From NCBI RefSeq assembly GCF_900631945.1, contig NZ_UZWE01000033.1, forward strand, positions 62,001 through 126,000: 64,000 nt of DNA, given 5' to 3'. The position numbers were made by a program, and so were the translations under genes. Source of the DNA: Paracoccus haematequi (GTDB taxonomy: Bacteria > Pseudomonadota > Alphaproteobacteria > Rhodobacterales > Rhodobacteraceae). Below the pieces are notes generated by a model that worked only from the letters and a program-made list of their open reading frames with translations, had not been told where the DNA came from and did not search any database. Each line of letters starts with the position of its first letter. The stretch's first letter is position 1. Below, one piece after another: positions 47,395 through 56,541 of the stretch.

Positions 47395-47955
47395 TCAGTA
47401 TCCGATCAGCCAGGGCGCGACGGGCAGAGACAGCCCCAGCGCGTAACGGAACAGCCCGATGCAGACTGCGGTCAGGATCGCGGCGAAGATCACCAGCTCG
47501 CCCAGGCGGACATCCTTGGCGGCAAGGCCCGACAGGATCACCGCCAGCGGCGTGGCGACGGCCATGCCCAGGGTCGGCACCTCGAACGATCCGAAATGGT
47601 GGCCGCGGATGGTGATGGCGAACAGGAATACCCCGATCAGCACCGGCAGCATGTCGCGGATCGGCCAGCGGCCGGTGGATTCGGGCCGGTCCTTCCAGGT
47701 CACGGCCAGCTGCACCGCGCCCAGCACGATCAGGATGATCGACAGCGCGCGAGGCAGCATCCCGGACCCGACGCCGGATTCGCTGCGGAAGGGCAGGTCG
47801 GCACCGGCATAGAGGGCGAACAGTCCAAAGGCCACAAGGCTGAGACCCGCAATCCTTTCGCGGCCGAGCCACGGATTGGACGGCGGCGGGGCCGGCGAGG
47901 TCGGATGCCCCGGCGGGACATCGACCTGGATCACCTCGGCGGTATCCTGGCTCAT
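47395..47955 (-). CDS. tctB: Tripartite tricarboxylate transporter, small permease TctB
   Basis: 186 residues, four predicted membrane helices (IAGLSLVAFGLFALYAG; ALSIILIVLGAVQLAVTW; LPVLIGVFLFAITIRG; and a C-terminal pair with LAVILSGLAAKD and ELVIFAAILTAVCIGLFRYALG), preceded by a cytoplasmic Pro-rich tail. The SGVGSGMLPRAL segment is typical of TctB. It lies 3 bases after tctC and 1 before tctA. Confidence 0.92.
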   Translation of the reverse strand: MSQDTAEVIQVDVPPGHPTSPAPPPSNPWLGRERIAGLSLVAFGLFALYAGADLPFRSESGVGSGMLPRALSIILIVLGAVQLAVTWKDRPESTGRWPIRDMLPVLIGVFLFAITIRGHHFGSFEVPTLGMAVATPLAVILSGLAAKDVRLGELVIFAAILTAVCIGLFRYALGLSLPVAPWLIGY

Positions 47956-47958
47956 GGC

Positions 47959-48930
47959 TTATTCCACCTTGATGTCGGCGGCCTTGACGACATCGCCCCA
48001 GCGGGCGCGCTCGGCCGCCATGAAGTCCGCGAAGTCCTGGCCGACCAGATGCGACGGAACGCCGCCATCCTTTTGCAGGCTTTCGATGAAGGCCGGGTCG
48101 GACAGCGTTTCCGCCGTGGCGGCGGCCAGCTTGTCGCGCACGTCCTGCGGCAGGCCGGTCGGCCCCAGCAGGCCATACCAAGCCGAGGCGCTGTAGTCCG
48201 GCAGCGCCGCTTCGGCGACGGTCGGCACGTCCGGCAGCTCCGAGAAACGCTCTTTGCCGGTCACGGCCAGGGCCTTCAGCGTGCCGTCCTGCACCAGCAC
48301 GATCACCGAGGGAACCGTCGTCACCATGAAGTCGACATGGCCGCCCAGCAGGTCGTTGATCGCCGGACCCGCGCCCTTGTAGGGAACATGCTTCAGCTTC
48401 ACGCCGGCCATCTGGCCCAGCAGCAGCGTGGCCACATGGCTGGCCGAGGCATTGCCCGCCGAACCATAGACCAGTTCGCCCGCCTTGGCCTTTTCCAGCA
48501 ATTCCTGCATCGAATTGACTTCAAGGCTGGGACCGGCGACGACCACCAGTTGCGCGTCGGCGATCATGGCGATGGGATCCAGCGTTTCTGCCGGGTCGTT
48601 GCGCAGCTTGAAGATATGCGGGTTGACGACCATCGGCCCCTGGTTGCCGATCAGCAGCGTGTAGCCGTCGGGCTGGGACTTGGCGACCACGTCGGTGCCC
48701 ATGTTGGCGGCGGCGCCGGGGCGGTTCTCGACGATGACGCGGCCGCCCAGGGCTTCTTCCAGCCGGGCGGCGAAGACGCGGGCGATGGCGTCGGTGCCGC
48801 CGCCGGCCGCATAGGACACGACGATGGTGACGGGCTTGGACGGATAGTCCTGCGCGGCGGCGGGCAGCGCGGACAGCGCGAGGCTGGCGGCCGTGACGCC
48901 CAGCATGACGCGGCGGGTAAAGCTGAACAT
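47959..48930 (-). CDS. tctC: Tripartite tricarboxylate transporter substrate-binding protein TctC
   Basis: 323 residues from MFSFTRRVMLGVTAASLALS, a signal peptide with cleavage near AAAQD. Bug/TctC family features: PSKPVTIVVSYAAGGGTDAIARVFA (as VVSYAAGGGTDAIAR), VIVENRPGAAANMGTDVVAKS (as ENRPGAAANMGTD), DGYTLLIGN, HVPYKGAGPAINDLLGGHVD and DVPTVAEA. Periplasmic binding protein that delivers the acid to TctAB. An excellent AAGGGAGGA ribosome site precedes the ATG. Confidence 0.94.
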   Translation of the reverse strand: MFSFTRRVMLGVTAASLALSALPAAAQDYPSKPVTIVVSYAAGGGTDAIARVFAARLEEALGGRVIVENRPGAAANMGTDVVAKSQPDGYTLLIGNQGPMVVNPHIFKLRNDPAETLDPIAMIADAQLVVVAGPSLEVNSMQELLEKAKAGELVYGSAGNASASHVATLLLGQMAGVKLKHVPYKGAGPAINDLLGGHVDFMVTTVPSVIVLVQDGTLKALAVTGKERFSELPDVPTVAEAALPDYSASAWYGLLGPTGLPQDVRDKLAAATAETLSDPAFIESLQKDGGVPSHLVGQDFADFMAAERARWGDVVKAADIKVE

Positions 48931-48991
48931 TGTTATAGTCCTCCCTTGGGGTTCAAACGGTCCGGGCGGTTCCTCGGCGCCCGGAATAGGG

Positions 48992-50065
48992 TCAGTTGCG
49001 GCGGCGGACCAGGGCAGCGCCCTCGAACAGGCGGCGGCAGGTCCGGGTGACGAAGACGACAGGCGTGCCCCCGGCGGCCAGGTCGATCTCGACGCGGACA
49101 TCCATCCGTCCGGTCGGGTGTTCAAAGGTCAGGTCGGCAGGAAATTGCAGTTCCGGCAGCGCCGCCCCGACGATGCTGTCGGGCAGGGTGGCGGCGATGG
49201 CGACCGACACCGCGCCGGTCGTCGCCAGGGACGTATGGCAGGCATGGGGCGTGAAATACCGCACCGCCAGCGTGCCGCCCTGCGCGGGCGCGCCGATCAG
49301 GACGGGCTTGGGCAGCACCGATCCGCCGACATCGCCCAGTCCCATGCGCCGCCCGGCCTCGATGCGGACCGCTTCCAGCCGGGCCAGGAAGGCCGCGTCC
49401 CCGTCCAGCCGGGCCGCGCTTTCCGATCCCGTCAAACCGAAGGTTTCGGCCCGCGCGATCACCACCGGGGTCGCCCCGTCGATCAGCGAGACCGGGACGC
49501 CCTCGATGATTTCCTGCGGTGTTCCCGACGGCAGCAGCCGCCCGGTCTTGGCGCCGATGGCCTCCAGGAAGGCCAGATAGACCGGCGCGGCGGTGCCCGG
49601 CACCCCGTCGATCGAGGCATCGCCCTGATAACGCAATTCGCCGCCGGGGGTCTGGACGCGGGCCTCGATGATCTTGCCGGTGTTCACGTTATGAACCTTG
49701 ACGCGGGTTTCGCCGCTTTCCGCCGGGACCAGCCCCTGTTCGATGGCGAAAGCGCCCACGGCGGACAGCATGTTGCCACAGTTCGGGCCGGTATCCACCA
49801 CCCGGTCAAGGACATTGACCTGGGCGAACAGGTAATCGACATCCGCCCCGTCGCGCGTGGACGGCCCGACGATGGCGACCTTGGACGACAGCGTGTTGCC
49901 GCCGCCGATGCCGTCGATCTGCAACGGATGACCCGATCCCATGATCTCGACCAGCAGGGCGTCGCGCTGCCGGGGGTCCGCGGGCAGGTCGCGTTGCAAG
50001 AAGAACGGCCCCTTCGAGGTGCCGCCGCGCATCATGACGCAAGGGATGCGGATCTGATCGTCCAC
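48992..50065 (-). CDS. PrpF / 4-oxalomesaconate tautomerase family isomerase
   Basis: 357 residues from a GTG start placed by AGAGGAGA and by the family N-terminus DDQIRIPCVMMRGGTSKGPFF. Further PrpF features: QIDGIGGGNTLSSKVAIVG, DTGPNCGNMLSAVGAFAIE with the catalytic-type Cys, and the C-terminal YFTPHACHTSLATTGAV. PrpF proteins isomerise aconitate-like acids; GalD/LigU members interconvert oxalomesaconate tautomers. Its place upstream of tctCBA and divergent from a LysR regulator suggests that the imported tricarboxylate is the substrate. Which acid is not determinable. Confidence 0.87.
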   Translation of the reverse strand: MDDQIRIPCVMMRGGTSKGPFFLQRDLPADPRQRDALLVEIMGSGHPLQIDGIGGGNTLSSKVAIVGPSTRDGADVDYLFAQVNVLDRVVDTGPNCGNMLSAVGAFAIEQGLVPAESGETRVKVHNVNTGKIIEARVQTPGGELRYQGDASIDGVPGTAAPVYLAFLEAIGAKTGRLLPSGTPQEIIEGVPVSLIDGATPVVIARAETFGLTGSESAARLDGDAAFLARLEAVRIEAGRRMGLGDVGGSVLPKPVLIGAPAQGGTLAVRYFTPHACHTSLATTGAVSVAIAATLPDSIVGAALPELQFPADLTFEHPTGRMDVRVEIDLAAGGTPVVFVTRTCRRLFEGAALVRRRN

Positions 50066-50164
50066 GATGATTCTCCTCTGCGGCACCTCCTGCCGCCTTG
50101 GAGACCCGGAATGCGCTATCGGGACTGTGTTGTGAATTGCAAAGAATTTGTCTATTGTTGCGCA

Positions 50165-51070
50165 ATGCGGAACAATTTTGAATTCCTGGACCTTCGCGCC
50201 TTTCTGGCGGTGCTTGAACTGTCCTCGTTCAACGAGGCCGCGCGGCACCTGAACCTGTCCACGCCCGCCCTGTCGCGCCGGATCAAGGCCTTCGAAGAGG
50301 CTGTCGGCGCGCAGTTGATCGAACGCACCACCCGGCGCGTCGCCCCCACCCAGATCGGGCGCGAGTTGATGCCCCTGGTCCGGCGGCTTGTCGATGAATT
50401 CGAGGAATCGATCCTGTCGATCTCCGACCTGCGCGGGCGGCACCGCGCGCAGGTGACGCTTGCCTCGGTCCCGACGGCGGCGTTCTATTTCCTGCCCCGC
50501 GTGATCGAGGCGTTCAACAGCCGCTTTCCCGGCATCCGCTTCCGCATCATGGACCTGTCCGCGAACGAGGGGCTGGACGCGGTGGCCAACGGAGAGGTCG
50601 AATTCGGCATCAACATCACCGGGGCGACCCGCGACGACCTGATCTTCACGCCGCTTCTGGAGGATCCCTTCGTGCTGGCCTGCCGCCGCGACAACCCCTT
50701 CGCAACCGCCAAGGCGCTGCCCTGGACTGCGCTTGAGGGTCATCCGCTGATCGGCGTGTCGAAGAAATCGGGCAACCGCGCCGTGCTGGACCAGGCCCTT
50801 GCGGCGGCCAACCAGCAGCTGGACCTGAACTGGTTCTACGAGGTCAACCACCTGTCCACCTCGCTGGGCCTGGTCGAGGCGGGGCTGGGGGTATCGGTCC
50901 TTCCACAGATGGCGACGCCGCAGCGCGAACATCCGCTGATCGCCACCGTTCGGCTGGAAAAGCCGGTGGTCAGCCGATCGATCGGCCTGGTCGAACGCCG
51001 GGGCGCGAAACTCTCGCCATCGGCCATCCGCTTCCGCGACATGCTGGTGAACGAATGGGGCCGGTCCTAG
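50165..51070 (+). CDS. LysR-family transcriptional regulator
   Basis: 301 residues. N-terminal winged HTH (LDLRAFLAVLELSSFNEAARHLNLSTPALSRRIKAFEEAVGAQL, seen as FNEAARHLNLSTPALSRRI), followed by the periplasmic-binding-like effector domain from about residue 95 (VTLASVPTAAFYFLPRVI). It is divergent from prpF-tctCBA across a 99-base gap, the standard arrangement for control of that operon. I see no unambiguous T-N11-A palindrome in the gap. Start at the ATG aligned with the HTH; the frame extends upstream. Confidence 0.9.
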   Translation: MRNNFEFLDLRAFLAVLELSSFNEAARHLNLSTPALSRRIKAFEEAVGAQLIERTTRRVAPTQIGRELMPLVRRLVDEFEESILSISDLRGRHRAQVTLASVPTAAFYFLPRVIEAFNSRFPGIRFRIMDLSANEGLDAVANGEVEFGINITGATRDDLIFTPLLEDPFVLACRRDNPFATAKALPWTALEGHPLIGVSKKSGNRAVLDQALAAANQQLDLNWFYEVNHLSTSLGLVEAGLGVSVLPQMATPQREHPLIATVRLEKPVVSRSIGLVERRGAKLSPSAIRFRDMLVNEWGRS

Positions 51071-51090
51071 CCGTCACGAATCGACGACGG

Positions 51091-51489
51091 CTATTCCACC
51101 CGCTGCCATGTCCCGGCGTTGCGGCAGATCATCATGATGCAGCCGCCTACCTCCAGCCGGTCGCCGCGCAGGGTGAGGCGCGCGGTATAGCTGCGGCCGG
51201 TTTCGGGATTGATGATGCGGCCCTTGCCATAGCCGCCGCTGCCCGTGGGCAGCACACCGGACAGGATGGCAGCTCCCAGATCGCCTGCCGCGACCTGCTG
51301 GCCTGCGGCATCGAAGGTGCGGACGACCGTGCCGCACAACCCGCCGCCGCAAGGCGCGATCCGGACATGGCCGAAGCCGCCGTCCTTGCCGGGCTGGGTT
51401 TGCCAGACGCCTGTCAGCGGATCGGCGGCCCAAGCGGGCAGGGCGAAGGACAGCACGGCAGCCAGAACCGGGACAATGGCAGATTTCAT
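51091..51489 (-). CDS. DUF2147 family secreted protein
   Basis: 132 residues: signal peptide (MKSAIVPVLAAVLSFALPAWA), then the DUF2147 domain with DPLTGVWQTQPGKDGGFGHVRIAPCG (as GVWQTQPGKDGGFGHVRI), LCGTVVRTF, PETGRSYTARLTLRGDRLEV and CRNAGTWQRV. Periplasmic, calycin-like fold, role unknown. A perfect 11-bp hairpin sits 16 bases before the start. It follows lon on the same strand but is separated by the lon terminator. Confidence 0.87.
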   Translation of the reverse strand: MKSAIVPVLAAVLSFALPAWAADPLTGVWQTQPGKDGGFGHVRIAPCGGGLCGTVVRTFDAAGQQVAAGDLGAAILSGVLPTGSGGYGKGRIINPETGRSYTARLTLRGDRLEVGGCIMMICRNAGTWQRVE

Positions 51490-51504
51490 GGCGCGATCCT
51501 GATG

Positions 51505-51534
51505 GTGCGGATCAGCGATGTCCCTGATCCGCAC
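51505..51534 (-). promoter_or_regulatory. Perfect 11-bp hairpin in the DUF2147 leader
   Basis: GTGCGGATCAG-n8-CTGATCCGCAC, between the lon terminator and the DUF2147 ribosome site. It lacks a T-run, so it is more likely an operator or mRNA-stabilising 5' hairpin than a terminator. Confidence 0.5.
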
Positions 51535-51535
51535 G

Positions 51536-51566
51536 AAAAAAACAGGCCCGGTGCGAACCGGCCCTG
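51536..51566 (-). terminator. Terminator of lon
   Basis: On the minus strand: a 10-bp stem CAGGGCCGGT / ACCGGGCCTG (one mismatch) with a 4-base loop, followed by TTTTTTT. It starts 10 bases after the lon stop. Confidence 0.85.
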
Positions 51567-51575
51567 CCTGAGGTC

Positions 51576-53996
51576 TTAATGGGCGACGGCGCTGCCGCCG
51601 GTGCGGTCGTCTCGCGGGGCGGCGACCCGGCGGGCGGCCTCGGCCGCTTCCTCGGCCGCCTCGTCCCATTCGACGGGTTCCGGCATCCGCACCAGGGCGT
51701 GCTTCAGAACCTCGCGGACGTTGCTGACCGGGATGATGGTCAGGCCGGTCTTCACGTTGTCCGGGATCTCGGCCAGATCCTTTTCGTTATCGGCGGGGAT
51801 CAGCACCGTCTTGATGCCACCGCGCAACGCCGCCAGCAGCTTCTCCTTCAAGCCGCCGATGGCCAGCACGTTGCCGCGCAACGTCACCTCGCCCGTCATC
51901 GCCACGTCCTTGCGGACGGGGATGCCGGTCATGACCGACACGACCGAGGTCACCATGGCGATGCCTGCGGACGGCCCGTCCTTGGGCGTGGCGCCTTCGG
52001 GAACGTGGACATGGATGTCGCGCTTGTCGAATTCCGGCGGCTTCACCCCGATTTCCGGGCTGATGGACCGCACGAAGCTGGAGGCCGCGTCGATCGATTC
52101 CTTCATCACGTCGCCCAGTTTCCCGGTTGTCTTCATCCGCCCCTTGCCCGGCAGGCGCAGCGCCTCGATCTGCAACAGATCGCCCCCGACCGAGGTCCAG
52201 GCCAGGCCCGTCACCACGCCGACCTGATCCTCTTTCTCGGCCAGGCCGTAACGGTGGCGCCGCACGCCCAGGTATTCCTCGGCCTTGGCGGCATCGACCG
52301 TCACGGACTTGACCTGACCCTTGAGGATCTCGGTCACGGCCTTGCGCGCCAGCTTGGCGATCTCGCGTTCCAGCGACCGCACCCCGGCCTCCCGCGTGTA
52401 ATAGCGGATCACATGGGTCAGCGCCTCGTCCGTCACCTCGAACTCGCCCTTGCGAAGGCCGTTCGCCTTGATCTGCTTGGGCAGCAGATGCTGGCGCGCG
52501 ATCTCGCGCTTTTCGTCCTCGGTATAGCCGGACAGGCTGATGATCTCCATCCGGTCCAGCAGCGGGCCAGGCATGTTGTAGCTGTTGGCCGTGGTCACGA
52601 ACATCACGTTGGACAGGTCGTATTCCACCTCAAGATAGTGGTCCACGAAGGTCGCGTTCTGTTCGGGATCCAGAACCTCGAGCATCGCCGAGGCCGGGTC
52701 GCCGCGGAAATCCTGGCCCATCTTGTCGATTTCATCCAGCAGGATCAGCGGGTTGGTGGTCTTGGCCTTTTTCAGCGCCTGGATGATCTTGCCGGGCATC
52801 GAGCCGATATAGGTCCGCCGGTGGCCCCGGATCTCGCTCTCATCGCGCACACCGCCCAGCGAGATGCGGATGAATTCGCGGCCCGTGGCCTTGGCGACCG
52901 ACCGGCCCAGCGAGGTCTTGCCGACCCCCGGAGGGCCGACGAGGCACAGGATCGGGCCTTTCAGCTTCTGGCTGCGGGTCTGCACGGCCAGATACTCGAC
53001 GATCCGTTCCTTGACCTTTTCCAGGCCATAGTGATCGGCGTCCAGGATCTTTTCGGCCGCGACCAGATCCTTGCGGGTGCGCGACTTCACGCCCCAGGGC
53101 AGCGACAGCAGCCAGTCCAGATAGTTGCGGCTGACCGTGGCCTCGGCCGACATCGGCGACATCGACTTCAGCTTTTTCAGCTCGGCCTCGGCCTTGTCGC
53201 GGGCCTCTTTGCTGAACTTGGTCTTGGCGATCTTTTCCTCAAGCTCGGCGATCTCGTTCTGGCCGTCCTCACCGTCGCCCAGTTCCTTCTGAATGGCCTT
53301 CATCTGCTCATTCAGATAATATTCGCGCTGCGTCTTCTCCATCTGGGTCTTGACGCGCGACTTGATCTTCTTCTCGACCTGAAGCACGGACATCTCGCCC
53401 TGCATCAGCGAATAGACCTTCTCCAGCCGCTCGGCCACGTCCAGCGTGTCCAGCAGATCCTGTTTCTTGTCCAGGGCGATGCCCATGTGGCCCGCCACAA
53501 GGTCGGCCAGCTTGCCGGGTTCCTTGGCCTCGGCCACCGCGGTCACGACTTCCTCGGGGATGTTCTTGCGGACCTTGACGTAACGCTCGAACTCCTCGGC
53601 CACGGTGCGGACCAGGGCGGTCACGGTGGCCTGGTCGCCCGGCGTTTCGGCCAGCACGATGGCGGTGGCCGCGAAGTGGTCGTCGTTCGGCACGAACTCG
53701 GTGATCTGCACCCGCTCACGCCCCTCGACCAGCACCTTGACGGTGCCGTCGGGCAGCTTCAGCAGTTGCAGCACGTTGGCCAGAACGCCAGCGCGGAAGA
53801 TGCCGTCCTCCTCGGGTTCGTCGACCGAGGCGTCCTTCTGGGCGGCAAGCAGGATCGGGCTGTCCGATTCCATGACCGCTTCCAGCGCACGCACCGATTT
53901 TTCGCGACCCACGAACAGCGGAACGATCATGTGGGGAAAGACCACGATGTCGCGCAGCGGCAGCACCGGATAGGTCGAAGATGCGAATTCGTTCAT
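51576..53996 (-). CDS. lon: ATP-dependent protease La
   Basis: 806 residues from [23 protein letters not shown] (the conserved [12 protein letters not shown]). Order: LonN substrate domain (about 1-205), coiled coil, AAA+ with Walker [19 protein letters not shown] near residue 352 and [19 protein letters not shown], then the Ser-Lys protease domain with [11 protein letters not shown] and [14 protein letters not shown]. It degrades misfolded and regulatory proteins in the cytoplasm. Ribosome site AAAGGAA. A sigma32-like promoter lies upstream and a strong terminator follows. Confidence 0.97.
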   Translation of the reverse strand: MNEFASSTYPVLPLRDIVVFPHMIVPLFVGREKSVRALEAVMESDSPILLAAQKDASVDEPEEDGIFRAGVLANVLQLLKLPDGTVKVLVEGRERVQITEFVPNDDHFAATAIVLAETPGDQATVTALVRTVAEEFERYVKVRKNIPEEVVTAVAEAKEPGKLADLVAGHMGIALDKKQDLLDTLDVAERLEKVYSLMQGEMSVLQVEKKIKSRVKTQMEKTQREYYLNEQMKAIQKELGDGEDGQNEIAELEEKIAKTKFSKEARDKAEAELKKLKSMSPMSAEATVSRNYLDWLLSLPWGVKSRTRKDLVAAEKILDADHYGLEKVKERIVEYLAVQTRSQKLKGPILCLVGPPGVGKTSLGRSVAKATGREFIRISLGGVRDESEIRGHRRTYIGSMPGKIIQALKKAKTTNPLILLDEIDKMGQDFRGDPASAMLEVLDPEQNATFVDHYLEVEYDLSNVMFVTTANSYNMPGPLLDRMEIISLSGYTEDEKREIARQHLLPKQIKANGLRKGEFEVTDEALTHVIRYYTREAGVRSLEREIAKLARKAVTEILKGQVKSVTVDAAKAEEYLGVRRHRYGLAEKEDQVGVVTGLAWTSVGGDLLQIEALRLPGKGRMKTTGKLGDVMKESIDAASSFVRSISPEIGVKPPEFDKRDIHVHVPEGATPKDGPSAGIAMVTSVVSVMTGIPVRKDVAMTGEVTLRGNVLAIGGLKEKLLAALRGGIKTVLIPADNEKDLAEIPDNVKTGLTIIPVSNVREVLKHALVRMPEPVEWDEAAEEAAEAARRVAAPRDDRTGGSAVAH

Positions 53997-54062
53997 TATG
54001 CGTTCCTTTCTGCCCGAAGCCGTGGCCCCGTCATGGCGGCGCACGGCCCCTGCACCGCATCA

Positions 54063-54090
54063 ATCTAGGGGGGTGTCATGCGACGTTCAA
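54063..54090 (-). promoter_or_regulatory. Candidate heat-shock (sigma32) promoter of lon
   Basis: On the minus strand TTGAAC (54085-54090), a 12-base gap, then CCCCCTAGAT (54063-54072), approximating the CTTGAA / CCCCAT-T elements. It lies about 70-95 bases before the lon start. The spacing is on the short side. Confidence 0.35.
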
Positions 54091-54141
54091 TATCATGCGA
54101 AGAATACCGCATATTTCCCGCCCGCGCAGCGTCGCCACAAC

Positions 54142-55488
54142 CTATCGCGGAATGACGATTTCCGCGCGCAGCCCACCCAGCCGCTGCCCGCGCCCCAGCC
54201 GCAGCTGCCCGCCATGGGCGCGGGCCACGTCGGCTGCGATGGCAAGGCCAAGCCCCGCGCCGCCGCCGCTGTTGCGCCCCCGCGCCGGATCCAGACGGGT
54301 AAAGGGCCGCATCGCCGTATCCAGGCTGTCGTCGGGGATGCCGGGGCCGTCGTCCTCGACCCCGATGCGCAGGCTGCGCGGACCCAGGGCGGCGTCCAGT
54401 TCGGCGCGTGTGCCATGGCGCGCGGCATTGCCCAGCAGGTTTTCCAGGGCGCGCCGCAGCATGTCGGGCCGGAACGTCGCCCGCCCGCCCGCATCTCCCT
54501 CCAGGCTGCGCAACGCGACCCGCTGGCCCGCCCGCTGCGCGTCGGAGACGATGCCGTCCAGGAAGTCGGCCACCGAGGTCGGCTGGGGCGGGCTGTCCTG
54601 CGCCTCGTCCCGCGCATAGTCCAGGAAAGCGTCGACCATGCGGTTCATCTCGGCGATGTCGGCCTCCATCGCGCGCAGATCCTCGTCCTCGGGGGGAAGG
54701 TCGGGCGACATCATCGACAGGCCCAGCCGCAGCCGCGTCAGGGGGGTGCGCAGGTCGTGGCTGATCCCCGACATCATCAGCTTGCGCTGTTCGTTCTGGC
54801 GTTCCAGCCGGTTGCGCATGTCCAGGAAGGCGGTGCCCGCGCTGCGCACCTCGGACGCGCCCGACGGGCGATAGGACACCATCCGGCCTTTGCCGTATTC
54901 CTCGGCCGCCTCGGCCAGGCGGCGGATCGGGCGCAGTTGGTTGCGCAGGAACACCGTGGCGATCCCGGTCATCAGCAGCGAGGTGAAGACCATCAGCACC
55001 AGCAGCTGATGCGGGTTCGAGGCGCTGACCCGACTGCGGTCGAAAGCCAGCGTATAGGGACCGGCCGCGCCGTCCACCGTGACGATCACCCGCTTGTCGT
55101 CGCTGGCCAGATCGATGGCGGCGATGTCGCCCAAGGCCTCGCGCAGAACCTCGATCACCACACGCCCCGAGAAGTCATAGAACAGGCGCCGGTCGCCCTG
55201 GCCTGGACCCGCGGGGGCCCCGATGGTCACCCCCAGCGGGGCCGCGATGTCCTGGCCCGCCGCAGGCCGGCCGCCCGCCTGGTCGATGCGCGCGGCGACA
55301 AAGGCCAGTTCGCGCGCCATGCTGCTGCTCATCTGCCGGGTCACGCCCTCGAAATGGCGTTGCAGGAACATGACGCTGACCACCAGCGTGACCACCACCA
55401 CCGGCAGGAACAGGATCAGCGCCGCGCGCCCGTAAAGCCCGCGCGGCAGAACTCCTTTCATCCAGCCGCCGTCCGCCTGGTTTGCCAT
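54142..55488 (-). CDS. EnvZ-like sensor histidine kinase
   Basis: 448 residues. Membrane helix near 20-40 (AALILFLPVVVVTLVVSVMFL), a periplasmic sensing domain to about residue 160, a second helix (QLLVLMVFTSLLMTGIATVFL), HAMP (LRPIRRLAEAAEEYGKG), the HisKA box GISHDLRTPLTRLRLGLSM, and HATPase with NLLGNAARHG, DDGPGIPDDSL and GGAGLGLAIAADVARAHGG. The LRTPLTRLRL segment is EnvZ-like. No response-regulator gene is adjacent, so the partner is encoded elsewhere or was displaced. Start chosen at MANQADGGWMKG. Confidence 0.9.
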   Translation of the reverse strand: MANQADGGWMKGVLPRGLYGRAALILFLPVVVVTLVVSVMFLQRHFEGVTRQMSSSMARELAFVAARIDQAGGRPAAGQDIAAPLGVTIGAPAGPGQGDRRLFYDFSGRVVIEVLREALGDIAAIDLASDDKRVIVTVDGAAGPYTLAFDRSRVSASNPHQLLVLMVFTSLLMTGIATVFLRNQLRPIRRLAEAAEEYGKGRMVSYRPSGASEVRSAGTAFLDMRNRLERQNEQRKLMMSGISHDLRTPLTRLRLGLSMMSPDLPPEDEDLRAMEADIAEMNRMVDAFLDYARDEAQDSPPQPTSVADFLDGIVSDAQRAGQRVALRSLEGDAGGRATFRPDMLRRALENLLGNAARHGTRAELDAALGPRSLRIGVEDDGPGIPDDSLDTAMRPFTRLDPARGRNSGGGAGLGLAIAADVARAHGGQLRLGRGQRLGGLRAEIVIPR

Positions 55489-55522
55489 GGAAATCCTTTT
55501 TCGTCGTGCTAAGGCTAATGGC

Positions 55523-56383
55523 ATGGACGGACGGACGAAAGACCCCCTGCGCATCCTGGCCCCGAACCCCTCGCCCCTGACGGGACCGGGCACGACGACC
55601 TTTCTGCTGGGCGAACGGGATGTCGCGGTGATCGACCCCGGTCCCGACGATCCCGGCCACCTGGCGGCGATTGTCGAGGCGGGGCAGGGGCGGATCAGCC
55701 ATATTCTGGTGACCCACGCGCATCTGGACCACAGCGCGGGCGCGCGAACGCTGTCGAAGATGACCGGGGCGCCCGTCCTGGCCTTCGGAGACGCGCTGGC
55801 GGGACGCTCGCCGATGATGCGGCGGCTGGCGGACGAAGGCGTCGGCGGGGGCGAGGGGCTGGATCTTCGCTTCGCCCCCGACATCACTCTGCATGACGGG
55901 CAGGTCATTCAGGGCGAGGGGTGGGATCTGACCGCCCTGCACACCCCCGGCCATTCCGGCGGCCATCTCAGCCTGCTGTGGGGCGACCGGATCTTTTGCG
56001 GCGATCTGGTGATGGGCTGGTCCTCGACCATCATCTCGCCGCCTGACGGGGATCTGGCGGATTACCTGCGATCCCTGGACCGCCTGGCGCAGATGCGCCC
56101 CCGCCGCCTGCTGCCCGCCCATGGCGACACCATCGAGGATCCGCTGACCCGCTTGACCGAGCTTGCCGCCCACCGCCGCCAACGCAGCGGCCAGATTCTG
56201 ACGGCATTGCGCGACGGCCCCGCCGACGCGGCAACGCTGGCGGGCCGCATCTATGACGTAGCCCCGGTCCTGCTGCCCGCCGCCGCCCGCAATGTCCTGG
56301 CCCATCTGTTGGCCCTGACCGACCTGGGCGCGGTCGCCGCGCTTGATCCGCTTGGCCCCGGAACAAGATTCATGTCTTTGTGA
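55523..56383 (+). CDS. Metallo-beta-lactamase-fold hydrolase
   Basis: 286 residues with the MBL zinc motif THAHLDHSAGA (HxHxDH), further ligands in HTPGHSGGH, CGDLVMGWSST and LLPAHGD, and a C-terminal winged-helix-like tail (ALRDGPADAATLAGRIYDV) as in the LACTB2-like group. It may hydrolyse thioesters or RNA; substrate unassigned. An in-frame ATG at 55487 would overlap the promoter of the divergent kinase; the ATG at 55523 with CTAAGG upstream is preferred. Confidence 0.87.
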   Translation: MDGRTKDPLRILAPNPSPLTGPGTTTFLLGERDVAVIDPGPDDPGHLAAIVEAGQGRISHILVTHAHLDHSAGARTLSKMTGAPVLAFGDALAGRSPMMRRLADEGVGGGEGLDLRFAPDITLHDGQVIQGEGWDLTALHTPGHSGGHLSLLWGDRIFCGDLVMGWSSTIISPPDGDLADYLRSLDRLAQMRPRRLLPAHGDTIEDPLTRLTELAAHRRQRSGQILTALRDGPADAATLAGRIYDVAPVLLPAAARNVLAHLLALTDLGAVAALDPLGPGTRFMSL

Positions 56384-56442
56384 AAAAAACCTCTTCCGCC
56401 CACTGGACGGCCCCCGATGGCATTGCTATACGGCCCCCGTGT

Positions 56443-56517
56443 TCCGGCGTAGCTCAGCGGTAGAGCAGTTGACTGTTAATCAATTGGTCGTAGGTTCGAT
56501 CCCTACCGCCGGAGCCA
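56443..56517 (+). tRNA. tRNA-Asn (anticodon GTT)
   Basis: 75 bases including encoded CCA. Acceptor arms TCCGGCG/CGCCGGA, D-arm AGCTCAGCGGTAGAGC, anticodon loop CTGTTAA (GTT) and T-loop GTTCGATCC. Intact at its 3' end. The proposed prophage terminus begins 141 bases downstream. Confidence 0.97.
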
Positions 56518-56541
56518 AAATCCATTAAATATCAGTGGATT

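Noticed and set aside
50066..50164. LysR operator (T-N11-A palindrome) between prpF and the LysR gene
   Set aside because: Several AT-rich partial repeats are present, but none forms a convincing dyad.
56443..56517. tRNA-Asn as the phage attachment site
   Set aside because: The tRNA is intact and the first phage-like features start 141 bases away at a TG-type terminus. Without the far end this cannot be excluded, but the terminus model explains more of what is visible.
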